The notes under the pieces are model-generated. The model saw only the letters and a list, made by a program, of their open reading frames with translations. It ran no database searches and was not told the origin of the DNA. Shown piece after piece: positions 1-8,500 of a stretch of DNA of 60,848 nucleotides (within the stretch, counting starts at the first letter, position 1; every line of letters begins with the position of its first letter). The translations under genes and the position numbers were made by a program. The stretch comes from Terriglobia bacterium (GTDB taxonomy: Bacteria; Acidobacteriota; Terriglobia; Bryobacterales; Bryobacteraceae): positions 1 through 60,848 of the forward strand of contig JAIQFS010000033.1 of NCBI GenBank assembly GCA_020073145.1. The letters run 5' to 3'.

Positions 1-147
1 ACTCTCCGCCGAGAAACGCGTGCCTGGAATCGGCGGATGAATCGCGAACGCGTCAAAATCAATTGGGAGTTCGATCGCAAAGCGGCTCGCCGAAAGTTCG
101 GGTACAAAAGGAAATCTTTCACACGGTCAAAGAACTAGGAGGGAGCC

Positions 148-498
148 ATGGCGGCCGAGAAATCCGATCTTCTGCAGGGCACGCTCGACATGTTGATTCT
201 GAAAATCGTGGCGCTGGGGCCGGTTCACGGGTATGGCATCTCGCTGCGCATCCGCCAGATTTCGAAGGCGGTCCTGCAGGTGCAGCAAGGCTCGCTCTAC
301 CCCGCGCTCCACCGGCTGGAGAAGCGCGGCTGGCTCAAGGCGGAGTGGGGCGAATCGGATAACGGACGCGAGGCCAAGTTCTACAGCCTGTCCGCCAAAG
401 GGCGCAAGCAACTGGCGGAAGAGGAATCCAACTGGCAGCGGCTTTCCGGGGCGGTTGCCGGGATCCTGCGTGCCACCCCCGAGGAGGTTCAGTCATGA
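148..498 (+). CDS. PadR-family transcriptional regulator
   Basis: A 116-aa winged-helix protein of the PadR family, of the short type usually found next to ADOP permeases in Acidobacteria. Visible family features are the LLQGTLDMLIL start, the HGYGI motif near residue 30, the GSLYPALHRLEKRGWL recognition-helix and wing region, and a YSLSAKGRKQL segment followed by a C-terminal helix. The start is supported by a strong Shine-Dalgarno sequence (AGGAGGGA, 137-144). Its stop codon overlaps the start of the downstream permease (ATGA, 495-498), so the two are translationally coupled. It probably represses this pair in response to a cytoplasmic signal. That role is inferred from the family; no operator was identified. 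Confidence 0.93.
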   Translation: MAAEKSDLLQGTLDMLILKIVALGPVHGYGISLRIRQISKAVLQVQQGSLYPALHRLEKRGWLKAEWGESDNGREAKFYSLSAKGRKQLAEEESNWQRLSGAVAGILRATPEEVQS

Positions 499-3107
499 GC
501 TGGTGGCGTCAGCCGGACCTCGACCGGCGGTTGGAGGCGGAGCTTCGCTTTCACATCGAAGAACTGATGGATGAAAAGATCGCGGCGGGCATCGCCCCGG
601 CCGAGGCACGCCGCCAGGCCGTCCTGGAGTTCGGCGGCCGCGAACAGGTCAAAGAGGAACTTCGGGATGTGTACCGGCTGCCGTTCGTCGAAAGCGCCGT
701 GAGCAACCTGCGCTCGGCGGTCCGGTTCATCCGCAAGTCGCCCTCGTTCTCGTTCACCATCGTGCTGACGCTGGCGTTGGGCATCGGCGCCAACACCGCC
801 GTGTTCTCCGCCATCGACGCCATTCTGCTGCGCCCCTTGCCGTTTCCCGACGGCGACCAGTTGATGCAATTGGCCCAGTACAATCCAAGGGCCAAAAGCT
901 CGGAGCCGCACGTCGCTCCGGTGCGGCTGGAGGATTGGAATCGCATGAATTCCACGTTCCAGACCATGACCGGTTATTTCACGCAGGATGGCTCGGAAAC
1001 TTCCGGCGCGCTGCCCGAGAAAGTCACCGAAGCATTCGCAGCGCCCCGCTTTTTTCAGGTGTGGGGCGTGTGGCCTTCGATCGGGCGCGGTTTCTCTCAA
1101 GACGAGGCCCATTACGGAGGCCCGCTAGCTGCCATCTTGAGCGATCGCTTCTGGCGCAGGCGCTTCGGCGCGGATCCGAACGCGATCGGGAAGCGGCTTC
1201 GACTCGGCACGCTCTCGTACTCGATCATCGGCGTCATGCCGCCTTCGTTTCGCTTTCCCGAGCGCGACGTGGATTTCTGGACTCCCGTCCCGACAGATGC
1301 CCCCATCACGCTCGGCGGCACGGCGATGCAGTTGGCGGATTTCCGGCAAGCGACCTGGTATACGGTCATCGGCCGCCTGAAGCCGGGCGTGACGGTGGGG
1401 CAAGCGCGCACCGACCTCGCGACGGTGCAGGCGCAGTTGGGGAAGGAGTTTCCCCAGACCGACGCCAACTTGGCCGTGCGGATCGAGCCACTCAAGCAAG
1501 TGACCGTCGGCGATTCGCGGCGCTCGCTGTGGATCCTGTTTGGCTCGGTCTCGGTCCTGCTGATGATCGCCTGCACCAACATCGCCGCCTTGCTGCTGGC
1601 GCGCACGGCGGAGCGGCAGCGCGAGATCTCGATCCGCTATGCGCTAGGCGCCACGCGCGCCTCTATCGTGATCCAGTTGCTGACCGAGGTCTTGGTGCTG
1701 GCGGTTGCCGGCTCGGCGGTGGCCCTGGCATTGGCCGGCGCGGCCTCGGAGGTGTTCCGGGTCTTGTCGAAGGATCTGCCCCGAGTGGAAGAAATCCGGC
1801 TCGATGGGCGGCTGGTGGTGTACACGCTGGCCTGCGCGCTGCTTACCAGCTTGCTGTGCGGGCTATTTCCCGCGCTCCGCGGCACGCGGCGCAGGCTGTC
1901 CGGGGCGCTGGCCGAAAGCAGCCGCACGCAGGTGTCAGGCCGTCATCCGCTGCAGTGGATCCTGGTGGGCGTGCAGGTGGCGCTGGCTGTGACTCTGCTG
2001 GTGGGCGCCGGCCTTCTGCTGCGCAGCTTTCAGGCGCTTGGCCGCGTATCTCCCGGTTTCGATCCCTCGCGCGTGCTCAGCCTTCGCATCAGCGCCACTT
2101 GGGCGGAGACCAGCGATCTGAAGGGGCTGCGCCAGCGTGTCGACCGCGACCTGGAAGCGTTGCGAAGCACGCCGGGCGTCGAAAATGCCGCGACCTCCGT
2201 GGCCTTGCCGGGCATCCCGTTTGGCAATCCGGTGGAATTTCGAGTCATCGAAGGGCAGCCCGATCCGAACCGGAGGATTACGGCCAGGGGCCGGGTGGTG
2301 TCCGCCGGCTACTTCGCAACCATGCATATTCCACTGCTGGCGGGCGAGCCGTGCCGCGAGACGCAGGTTGAGGCAGTCGTGGTCAACCGGAGCTTCGCCG
2401 ATACGTATTTGACGGGCCGAACCGTGATCGGCAATCACCTCCAGGCCGTGCCGGCCAATCCCTACATGGGGCCTTCGGAAATTCGTGGCATCGTTGCGGA
2501 CGTTCGTGAGGACGGTCTCCAGCACGAGCCGGCACCCACCGTATACTGGTGCAACAACGCGCCGGTTCCCAGCCCGGCCTTCCTCATTCGGACGCTCGCC
2601 GAGCCGATGGCCATGGCGGAGACGGTCCGCCGCACGATCCACCAGGTGGAGCCCGGGCGCTCGATGTATGAGGTGATGCCGCTGGAAGAGCATCTTCACG
2701 ATGCCTTCGCGGAGAATCGCATGCGCACTACGCTGCTCAGCTTCTTCGCCTTAACCGCGGTATCACTGGCCTGTATCGGCCTGTACGGCACGCTCAGTTA
2801 CGTCGTCAACGTGCGCCGGCGCGAGGTCGGACTGCGGCTCGCGGTCGGCGCGATGCGCGGCCAGATCGCGACTCAATTTCTGAAGGAAGGACTGCGGGCG
2901 TCGGCGCTGGGCTGCATCGCCGGCCTGGCGCTGGCGGCCGCTTTCTCGCGCGTGCTGGCCGGGATGCTCTATGGCATCGCGGCGTCAGATGCGGCCACCT
3001 TTACCGGCGTCGCGCTGCTGGTGCTGCTGACCAGCGCGTTGGCTTCCCTGCTGCCCGCCGCCCGCGCCGCGCGAGTCGAGCCCATGCAGGTGCTGCGCGA
3101 AGAGTAG
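495..3107 (+). CDS. ADOP-family MacB/FtsX-like orphan ABC permease
   Basis: An 870-aa integral membrane protein of the acidobacterial duplicated orphan permease type. Residues 1 to about 75 form the cytoplasmic N-terminal helical domain seen in PadR-linked ADOPs. A transmembrane helix follows, with the LTLALGIGANTAVFS signature. After it come a large MacB-like periplasmic core domain, a three-helix FtsX block (around residues 345-470), then a second helix, periplasmic domain and C-terminal FtsX block ending in RAARVEPMQVLREE. No ATPase gene lies beside it, as is usual for the family. Family role is probably transport or mechanotransmission across the envelope; the substrate is unknown. It overlaps the PadR gene by 4 bp. 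Confidence 0.93.
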   Translation: MSWWRQPDLDRRLEAELRFHIEELMDEKIAAGIAPAEARRQAVLEFGGREQVKEELRDVYRLPFVESAVSNLRSAVRFIRKSPSFSFTIVLTLALGIGANTAVFSAIDAILLRPLPFPDGDQLMQLAQYNPRAKSSEPHVAPVRLEDWNRMNSTFQTMTGYFTQDGSETSGALPEKVTEAFAAPRFFQVWGVWPSIGRGFSQDEAHYGGPLAAILSDRFWRRRFGADPNAIGKRLRLGTLSYSIIGVMPPSFRFPERDVDFWTPVPTDAPITLGGTAMQLADFRQATWYTVIGRLKPGVTVGQARTDLATVQAQLGKEFPQTDANLAVRIEPLKQVTVGDSRRSLWILFGSVSVLLMIACTNIAALLLARTAERQREISIRYALGATRASIVIQLLTEVLVLAVAGSAVALALAGAASEVFRVLSKDLPRVEEIRLDGRLVVYTLACALLTSLLCGLFPALRGTRRRLSGALAESSRTQVSGRHPLQWILVGVQVALAVTLLVGAGLLLRSFQALGRVSPGFDPSRVLSLRISATWAETSDLKGLRQRVDRDLEALRSTPGVENAATSVALPGIPFGNPVEFRVIEGQPDPNRRITARGRVVSAGYFATMHIPLLAGEPCRETQVEAVVVNRSFADTYLTGRTVIGNHLQAVPANPYMGPSEIRGIVADVREDGLQHEPAPTVYWCNNAPVPSPAFLIRTLAEPMAMAETVRRTIHQVEPGRSMYEVMPLEEHLHDAFAENRMRTTLLSFFALTAVSLACIGLYGTLSYVVNVRRREVGLRLAVGAMRGQIATQFLKEGLRASALGCIAGLALAAAFSRVLAGMLYGIAASDAATFTGVALLVLLTSALASLLPAARAARVEPMQVLREE

Positions 3108-3171
3108 CGGGTGGCGTAAGGCTCCAGGCCTCGCGCGGGGTGCAGATCACCCCGGTCTTCCGCGATCGACG

Positions 3172-4479
3172 CTACCTCGGAAATTCCCGCCGCACAAACT
3201 CGATAGCTTCTTCGCGGCTGGCCAGCCGGCCTTCTAATTGCCCATCTTCCACCGCCCGAAGAATCTCGGAAAACCGCGGCCCTGGCGTGTAGCCTTCCGC
3301 AATCAGATCGGCGCCGGTGACCAGCGGCTCGGGTTTGAGTTGCTCGATGGGAAGCTCGGCCAGTTTGCGCCGCACGAGTTCATAGGTGTCGAGCTGCCCG
3401 TGGCTGGCCAGGCAGTCCAGGCGGTGCAGTTCCAGGTGTTCATCGAACTTCGGCAGCCGCAGGAAGCGCTTGAGAGTGCTCTCTTTCATGCGGGGAACGT
3501 CCTTAAACCGCATGTGGTGTTCCACCAGCGCTTCCACCTGTTCGGTGGCCTGGCGGGAACACCGGAGCCGGTCGAGAATGCCGTGCGCCAGGCGCACACC
3601 CTGTTCGACATGGCCGTCAAAGCGAATGCGGTCGGCGACGCGAAAGGTCGAGGGCTTGCCGACGTCGTGCAACAGAGCTCCCCACGCCAGCGTCGCGGAC
3701 GCGCGGTCCAGCCTGTCGAGCAGCAGCAGCGTGTGCACCCAGACGTCGCCTTCGGGATGGAATTCAGGCGGCTGCGCCACGCCCTTCATGGCCGCCACCT
3801 CCGGCAGCAGGTCGTCCAGCATTCCGGTGGCGTCCAGGAGTTCGAAGCCGCGGCGCGCGCCGCCTTCGGTCAAAATCCGCGCCAACTCGTCGCGCACTCG
3901 CTCCGCCGACACCGTGCGGATCAGCGCATGCTGGCGGCGGATGGCGTCGAAAGTGGCCGGGTCGATCGCGAAGTTCAGACGCGCGGCGAAGCGGATGGCC
4001 CGCAGCAGCCGCAGATGGTCTTCACGAAAACGCGCTTCCGGATCGCCGATGGCGCGCACGAGGCGGCGTTCCAGGTCCGCCCGGCCGCCCACAAAATCCA
4101 GCACTTCGCCGGTTTCCGGATCCATCATGAGGCCGTTGATGGTGAAATCGCGGCGCAGCGCGTCTTCGCGCGGATCGGTCTCGAAATGAACGCTGGTGGG
4201 CCGCCGGCCGTCGGCATAGTCCCGGTCGCTGCGGAAGGTGGCCACCTCCACCTGATCGGAACCGTTGCGCACCAGAACTACGCCGAAGTGCGCGCCGACG
4301 CAGCCAGAGCCCGGGAAGAGCGCCAGAATCCGCTCCGGCGGGGCGTCTGTGGCAATATCGAAGTCCTTGGGCTGGCGGCTGAGTAGCACATCGCGCACAC
4401 AGCCGCCCACCAGATATGCCTTGTGTCCCGAGTTTCGCAGAGCGGCGACGATCGAGCGGGCCAGCGTCTCCGATTCCAT
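3172..4479 (-). CDS. cca: CCA tRNA nucleotidyltransferase / poly(A) polymerase family
   Basis: A 435-aa class II nucleotidyltransferase that adds or repairs the 3' CCA end of tRNAs. The head domain carries the GGCVRD motif and the DFDIAT metal-binding aspartates, followed by the RRDFTINGL element and the EDHLRLLRAIRFAARL motif that binds primer and nucleotide. A C-terminal HD-type region contains ALLHDVGKP and EHHMRF, suggesting phosphohydrolase activity as in bacterial CCA enzymes of this type. ATG at 4479 is preferred over an in-frame GTG three bases upstream. The gene is divergent from the riboswitch-controlled transporter; the two 5' ends are separated by about 160 bp that is mostly the transporter's leader. 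Confidence 0.93.
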   Translation of the reverse strand: MESETLARSIVAALRNSGHKAYLVGGCVRDVLLSRQPKDFDIATDAPPERILALFPGSGCVGAHFGVVLVRNGSDQVEVATFRSDRDYADGRRPTSVHFETDPREDALRRDFTINGLMMDPETGEVLDFVGGRADLERRLVRAIGDPEARFREDHLRLLRAIRFAARLNFAIDPATFDAIRRQHALIRTVSAERVRDELARILTEGGARRGFELLDATGMLDDLLPEVAAMKGVAQPPEFHPEGDVWVHTLLLLDRLDRASATLAWGALLHDVGKPSTFRVADRIRFDGHVEQGVRLAHGILDRLRCSRQATEQVEALVEHHMRFKDVPRMKESTLKRFLRLPKFDEHLELHRLDCLASHGQLDTYELVRRKLAELPIEQLKPEPLVTGADLIAEGYTPGPRFSEILRAVEDGQLEGRLASREEAIEFVRREFPR

Positions 4480-4498
4480 CACCCCTATGCTAATATGT

Positions 4499-4617
4499 TG
4501 GTGCCGAGCTCTACCCGGAGGCGGGGGACCCAGTCTTGGGGCGCAGTCCGAACAGGACGGAGTACTTTCAAGCTCTAGCCCGTCAGCTAACCTCGCAGGC
4601 GCATTTGAGAGTCACCG
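4499..4617 (+). ncRNA. ydaO/yuaA-type c-di-AMP riboswitch
   Basis: The leader of the APC transporter matches the ydaO/yuaA consensus as I know it. The hallmark block CCCGTCAGCTAACCTCGCAG lies at 4579-4598, followed by GCGCATTTGAGAG. Upstream, 4520-4532 reads GGCGGGGGACCCA and 4537-4549 reads TGGGGCGCAGTCC, followed by a small hairpin (GTCC 4546-4549 with GGAC 4555-4558). An outer stem can form between 4499-4503 and 4613-4617. The element ends 14 bases before the ribosome-binding site of the permease. The class senses cyclic di-AMP and usually turns genes off when it binds ligand. No intrinsic terminator is evident before the start codon, so control could be at translation or by another mechanism. 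Confidence 0.9.
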
Positions 4618-4642
4618 CGATGGTGATCGAGGAGAGGTTTCT

Positions 4643-6904
4643 GTGACATTAGAGCAACGGCCCGGCGCCGTCAAGGTGGTGGTGGCCACCACCGTGATGC
4701 TGTCGTTCATCTCCTTCTGGCGGGCGGCAGCCATTGTTCTCAGCGATCTGGCGTCCTCTGCGTACTACGTCGGGGGCATCGCCGAAACCGCCATCGGAAA
4801 AGCGGCGCCTTGGTTCATCCTGGCGATCATGCTGTTTTCCTACTCCGTGCGCGCCATTTACATCGAAAGCTGTTCGATGTTCGTGCGCGGCGGCGTGTAT
4901 CGCGTGGTGCACGAGGCCATGGGCGGTACGCTGGCGAAATTCTCGGTTTCGGCCCTGATGTTCGATTACGTGCTCACCGGCCCCATCAGCGGCGTCAGCG
5001 CGGGCCTGTATCTGGGCGGCCTCATCAACGAGACGGGGGAAAAGCTGCACCTTTCGGGCGTGCACGTGAACGCACAGTACTTCGCGGCCCTATTCGCGGC
5101 CGTGGTGACGCTGTACTTCTGGCGGAAGAATATCATCGGGCTGCACGAATCGAGCGAGAAAGCCCTGCGCATCATGCAGATCACTACCGTGATGGTGGTG
5201 ATTCTAATCGTCTGGTGTTTGGCCACGATCTTGAAGAACGGCTACAACCCGGTGCCGCTGCCGATCCCCGCCAACCTCCATTTCAGCGACGACGCGCTCG
5301 GCTGGCTGAAGGGCACCGTGGCCCCGTCGATTACGCTGATTGCGGTCATGATCGGCCTCGGCCATTCCCTCCTGGCGATGAGCGGATTCGAAACCATGGC
5401 CCAGGTGTACCGCGAGGTGGCGCATCCCAAGCTGAAGAACCTGGAACGCGCCGGCATGGTGATTTTCCTGTACAGCATGCTGTTCACCTCGCTGGTCTCG
5501 TTCTTCGCCGTGATGATCATCCCCGACTCCGCCCGCAAGAACGTCCTCGACAACCTCATCGGCGGAATCGCCATGTACCTGATCGGGCCGGACTCGCTGA
5601 AGCTGCTGTTCCACGGGTTCGTCGTCCTGGTAGGCACTCTGATCCTGGCGGGCGCAGTGAACACCGCCATCATCGGCTCCAACGGCGTGCTCAACCGTGT
5701 GGCCGAGGACGGTGTTCTGCCCGACTGGTTCCGACATCCACATCACAAATTCGGCACCTCGTCGCGACTCATCAACCTAGTGGTGCTGCTGCAGCTGATC
5801 ACTATTGTCGTCAGCCGCGGCGATATCTACGTCCTGGGCGAGGCCTACGCCTTCGGTGTGGTGTGGAGCTTTTCCATGAAGGCGCTTTCGGTGTTGGTGC
5901 TGCGTTATAAACAACCGGAAAACCGCGAGTGGAAGGTGCCTCTGAATTTTCACATCCGCGGAGTCGAAATCCCGGTCGGCCTGGCGCTCATCACTCTGTC
6001 GTTGTTTTCCATGGCGATTGTGAACGTGCTCACCAAGAAGGTAGCCACGATCTCGGGGCTCACTTTCACGGTAGCGTTCTTCCTCGTGTTCGAGCTTTCC
6101 GAAATCTACAATCGCAAACAAAAGAAAGGTCACGGCCACGAACTGGAAAAATTCCGGGTGGATGCTCGCGCCGATCTCAGCGCCGATACCGTGCACGTGC
6201 GTCCGAGCAACGTTCTGGTAGCCGTGCGCAATCCCAACCGCCTGCAGCATCTGGACCGGATCCTTCGCAAGACCGATACCCGCAAACAGGATATCGTCGT
6301 GTTGTCGGTGCGCGGCGTAACCCAGGCTGGCTCCGGCGAGCACGCCCTAAGCACCGACCAGATTTTCGCGGCCGATGAAACGGCGGTCTTCACCAAAGTG
6401 GTGACGCTGGCGGAGAAAGCGGGCAAGCACGTGGAATTAATGGTGGTGCCGGGGACGGATCCCTACGAGGCGGTGGTCCAGACGGCGGCCCGGCTGCAGT
6501 CGGCGCGCATCGTCATGGGTTTATCGCCCAAGCTGACGCCGTCGGAGCAGGGCGCGCAGGTCGGTCACTATTGGGAGCAACTGCCCGAGCCGCGTCCGTC
6601 GCTCTCGCTGGAAATCGTCCTCGAAAACCAAAAGGACATCGTCTTCTTCAACCTGGGACCGCATCCGCCGCGCCTCTGGCCGGAGGACATCGACCTGGCG
6701 CACCGCCTATGGCTGGAGCTGAGCGCCATGGGGCCCGGCTCCAAGTTGCACCACCGCGACATCATCGGCGTGGCTCTGCGCCGCATGAGCGCGGAGCTGC
6801 ATTCCGATCGCTCCCCCGAAGTGGTGGACGATGTGCTGAAGGAAGTGGCGACCGGCAACGGCCACGAAGAAGACGCCAAGCCGCAGGACCCTGTGACGCG
6901 CTGA
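4643..6904 (+). CDS. APC-superfamily transporter, c-di-AMP riboswitch controlled
   Basis: A 753-aa transporter with about 12 transmembrane helices (residues roughly 15-490) and a cytosolic C-terminal part of about 260 residues that begins after a basic, charged linker. That tail contains a universal-stress-like stretch (RPSNVLVAVRNPNRLQHLD). GTG at 4643 is chosen because GGAGAGG (4631-4637) sits at ideal spacing and because upstream in-frame codons fall inside the riboswitch and the opposite cca gene. APC proteins move amino acids or cations. Control by a c-di-AMP riboswitch recalls Bacillus KimA (YdaO), a potassium importer, so potassium or osmolyte transport is a reasonable but unproven guess. 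It converges with the redoxin gene, with only 2 bp between them. Confidence 0.88.
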   Translation: MTLEQRPGAVKVVVATTVMLSFISFWRAAAIVLSDLASSAYYVGGIAETAIGKAAPWFILAIMLFSYSVRAIYIESCSMFVRGGVYRVVHEAMGGTLAKFSVSALMFDYVLTGPISGVSAGLYLGGLINETGEKLHLSGVHVNAQYFAALFAAVVTLYFWRKNIIGLHESSEKALRIMQITTVMVVILIVWCLATILKNGYNPVPLPIPANLHFSDDALGWLKGTVAPSITLIAVMIGLGHSLLAMSGFETMAQVYREVAHPKLKNLERAGMVIFLYSMLFTSLVSFFAVMIIPDSARKNVLDNLIGGIAMYLIGPDSLKLLFHGFVVLVGTLILAGAVNTAIIGSNGVLNRVAEDGVLPDWFRHPHHKFGTSSRLINLVVLLQLITIVVSRGDIYVLGEAYAFGVVWSFSMKALSVLVLRYKQPENREWKVPLNFHIRGVEIPVGLALITLSLFSMAIVNVLTKKVATISGLTFTVAFFLVFELSEIYNRKQKKGHGHELEKFRVDARADLSADTVHVRPSNVLVAVRNPNRLQHLDRILRKTDTRKQDIVVLSVRGVTQAGSGEHALSTDQIFAADETAVFTKVVTLAEKAGKHVELMVVPGTDPYEAVVQTAARLQSARIVMGLSPKLTPSEQGAQVGHYWEQLPEPRPSLSLEIVLENQKDIVFFNLGPHPPRLWPEDIDLAHRLWLELSAMGPGSKLHHRDIIGVALRRMSAELHSDRSPEVVDDVLKEVATGNGHEEDAKPQDPVTR

Positions 6905-6906
6905 GT

Positions 6907-7476
6907 TCAGTTCTTCCTGACGATCGCGCAGCCGAGGGTCTTCGTTCGCGGGCGCGCCACGGGTTTGCCGCTCAGCACCGCATCCAACGCTTCGCGCAAG
7001 TCCCGTTCGGTGGCCTGCGGGCGCTGCTTCCCGAAATCCTCCTGCCGGTTGTCGATTCGTCCCAGGTAGAGCAGTTCGCCGCGCGGCGAAAGCACCCCGA
7101 CCTCGGGCACTGTCGTGGCGCCGGTATACGTGGCCAGCGACTCTTGGGGGTCGAATAGGTACGGGAACGTATACCCGAACTCCTTCGCATGCCGCACCAC
7201 TTCGGCCGCCGCGACGGTCGCATCGCCCTGCACCGCATAGAACGCGACACCGCGCGCTCGATAGGCCTGCTGGATGCGATTCATCTCGGGAACGTAGCCG
7301 TTGGCGAGCGGGCAGTCGGTGGCGGCAAAGAATAGAACCACCGCACGCTGCGCGGCCCATTCCGAAGACGTGTGCGTGCGGCCTGCGGTATCCTTGAGCG
7401 AGAATTGCGGCAAGCCGCCCGCCCACGCCGCGAAAGCGACAGCCAGCCCAAGCAGTGCGGCGCCCGTCAGTCGCAT
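6907..7476 (-). CDS. Redoxin / thioredoxin-fold protein, secreted
   Basis: A 189-aa protein with an N-terminal signal-like hydrophobic segment (residues 1-20) and a thioredoxin-like fold of the AhpC/TSA-redoxin group. The key stretch is FFAATDCPLANGYVPEMNRI, with one cysteine (Cys55) followed by Pro rather than a CXXC pair. A later TVPEVGVLSPRGELLYLG supplies the cis-Pro region. Proteins with this DCPLANxYVPE signature are common in Acidobacteria and Planctomycetes, often beside heme proteins; their exact substrate is unknown. ATG 7476 is chosen because it places the signal peptide at the N-terminus, whereas the longer frame runs back into the FAH-family gene. It lies 44 bp downstream of that gene, on the same strand. 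Confidence 0.82.
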   Translation of the reverse strand: MRLTGAALLGLAVAFAAWAGGLPQFSLKDTAGRTHTSSEWAAQRAVVLFFAATDCPLANGYVPEMNRIQQAYRARGVAFYAVQGDATVAAAEVVRHAKEFGYTFPYLFDPQESLATYTGATTVPEVGVLSPRGELLYLGRIDNRQEDFGKQRPQATERDLREALDAVLSGKPVARPRTKTLGCAIVRKN

Positions 7477-7520
7477 GCTTCCATGATAACCGGCCTTGAC
7501 GGTGTTTCCTCCGGACGCGG

Positions 7521-8375
7521 TTAGGCTTCGGCCACCACGGGATTCACCAGTTCGCCGATCTTGCCGATTCGGACCCGGCATTCGTCGCCCGGCCGCAGCC
7601 AGCGCGGCGGGCGACGCGCGAAGCCTACGCCGGCCGGCGTGCCCGTGGCGATGATATCCCCGGGCTCCAGAGTGAACACGCTCGACAGGTACGCGATCAG
7701 CTTCGGAACGCCGAAGATCAGGTTCCGCGTGTTGGAGCTCTGTAGGACTTCGCCGCTGAGGGTCAGCGAGATGTCCAGGCTGTGCGGGTCATCGATCTCG
7801 TCCGCGCTGACGACCGCCGGCCCGAGGGGCGCGAACGTGTCGAACGTTTTTCCCATCATCCACTGCGAGGTGGCGTTCTGGAAATCGCGCGCGCTGACAT
7901 CGTTCATGATGGTGTAGCCGAAGACGTGCTCGCGCCAGCGGGCTTCGGGAATGTGGCGGCCGCCCCGGCCGATCACCACTGCGAATTCCGCCTCGTAATC
8001 GGGTTTGGTCGAGTTCTTGGGAAGCACGATCGGGTGCCCCGGGCCGGTCACGGCCGTGTGAAATTTCGCGAAGACCGTGGGCACTTCGGGAAGCTGCGCT
8101 TTGGCTTCGGCGGCATGGTCGCGGTAATTCAGCCCAATGCAGATCAGCTTGGGCGGGCGCGGGACCGGTGCGATGAGCTTAATCTTGGCCGGGTCGAACC
8201 GCTCGCTGTTCGGCGGATGGTAGATCCACCGCCGCACCCGATCCAGCGCGTCGGCCCCGCCGCCGATCACTTGCAGGATATCGGTGAAGCCCGCGCCGCG
8301 GATCCCGAGAATTTCGTCATTCCACCACACACCGGGCTCCGTGTAGCTGTCTCGCTGAAACGTTACGAATCGCAC
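7521..8375 (-). CDS. Fumarylacetoacetate hydrolase family protein
   Basis: A 284-aa FAH-superfamily enzyme, which cleaves or isomerises C-C bonds of 1,3-diketo or 2-oxo acids. The core contains LICIGLNYRDHAAE, the acidic metal ligands in DYEAEFAVVIG, the NDVSARDFQ segment, and the C-terminal GDIIATGTPAGVG motif typical of ureidoglycolate lyase-like, acylpyruvase and hydroxyhepta-dienedioate isomerase-like members. GTG 8375 is chosen because AGGAGA precedes it at good spacing and the protein then begins at the conserved RFVTFQ. The exact substrate cannot be read from sequence. It is divergent from the M1 peptidase gene, and a TAAAAT hexamer lies in the 125-bp spacer upstream of it. Confidence 0.87.
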   Translation of the reverse strand: MRFVTFQRDSYTEPGVWWNDEILGIRGAGFTDILQVIGGGADALDRVRRWIYHPPNSERFDPAKIKLIAPVPRPPKLICIGLNYRDHAAEAKAQLPEVPTVFAKFHTAVTGPGHPIVLPKNSTKPDYEAEFAVVIGRGGRHIPEARWREHVFGYTIMNDVSARDFQNATSQWMMGKTFDTFAPLGPAVVSADEIDDPHSLDISLTLSGEVLQSSNTRNLIFGVPKLIAYLSSVFTLEPGDIIATGTPAGVGFARRPPRWLRPGDECRVRIGKIGELVNPVVAEA

Positions 8376-8500
8376 CGGCCGTCTCCTGTAAGCTAACCGT
8401 ATTTTAACAGGGGCCTTTGCGGCGGATGCCCATTGTGCCGGCACCGGGTGTGCGGATCATGCCGCCCGCCTCACCCGGCAGTAGACTATAGACTGAGGTT

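Noticed and set aside
3238-4386. Long plus-strand frame opposite cca
   Set aside because: It mirrors the cca coding region; composition is Arg/Gln-rich with no domain, and the minus strand encodes a full, motif-complete enzyme.
4265-4642. In-frame N-terminal extension of the APC transporter
   Set aside because: It would run through the oppositely oriented cca gene and the riboswitch; GTG 4643 has a good Shine-Dalgarno sequence and starts at the conserved region.
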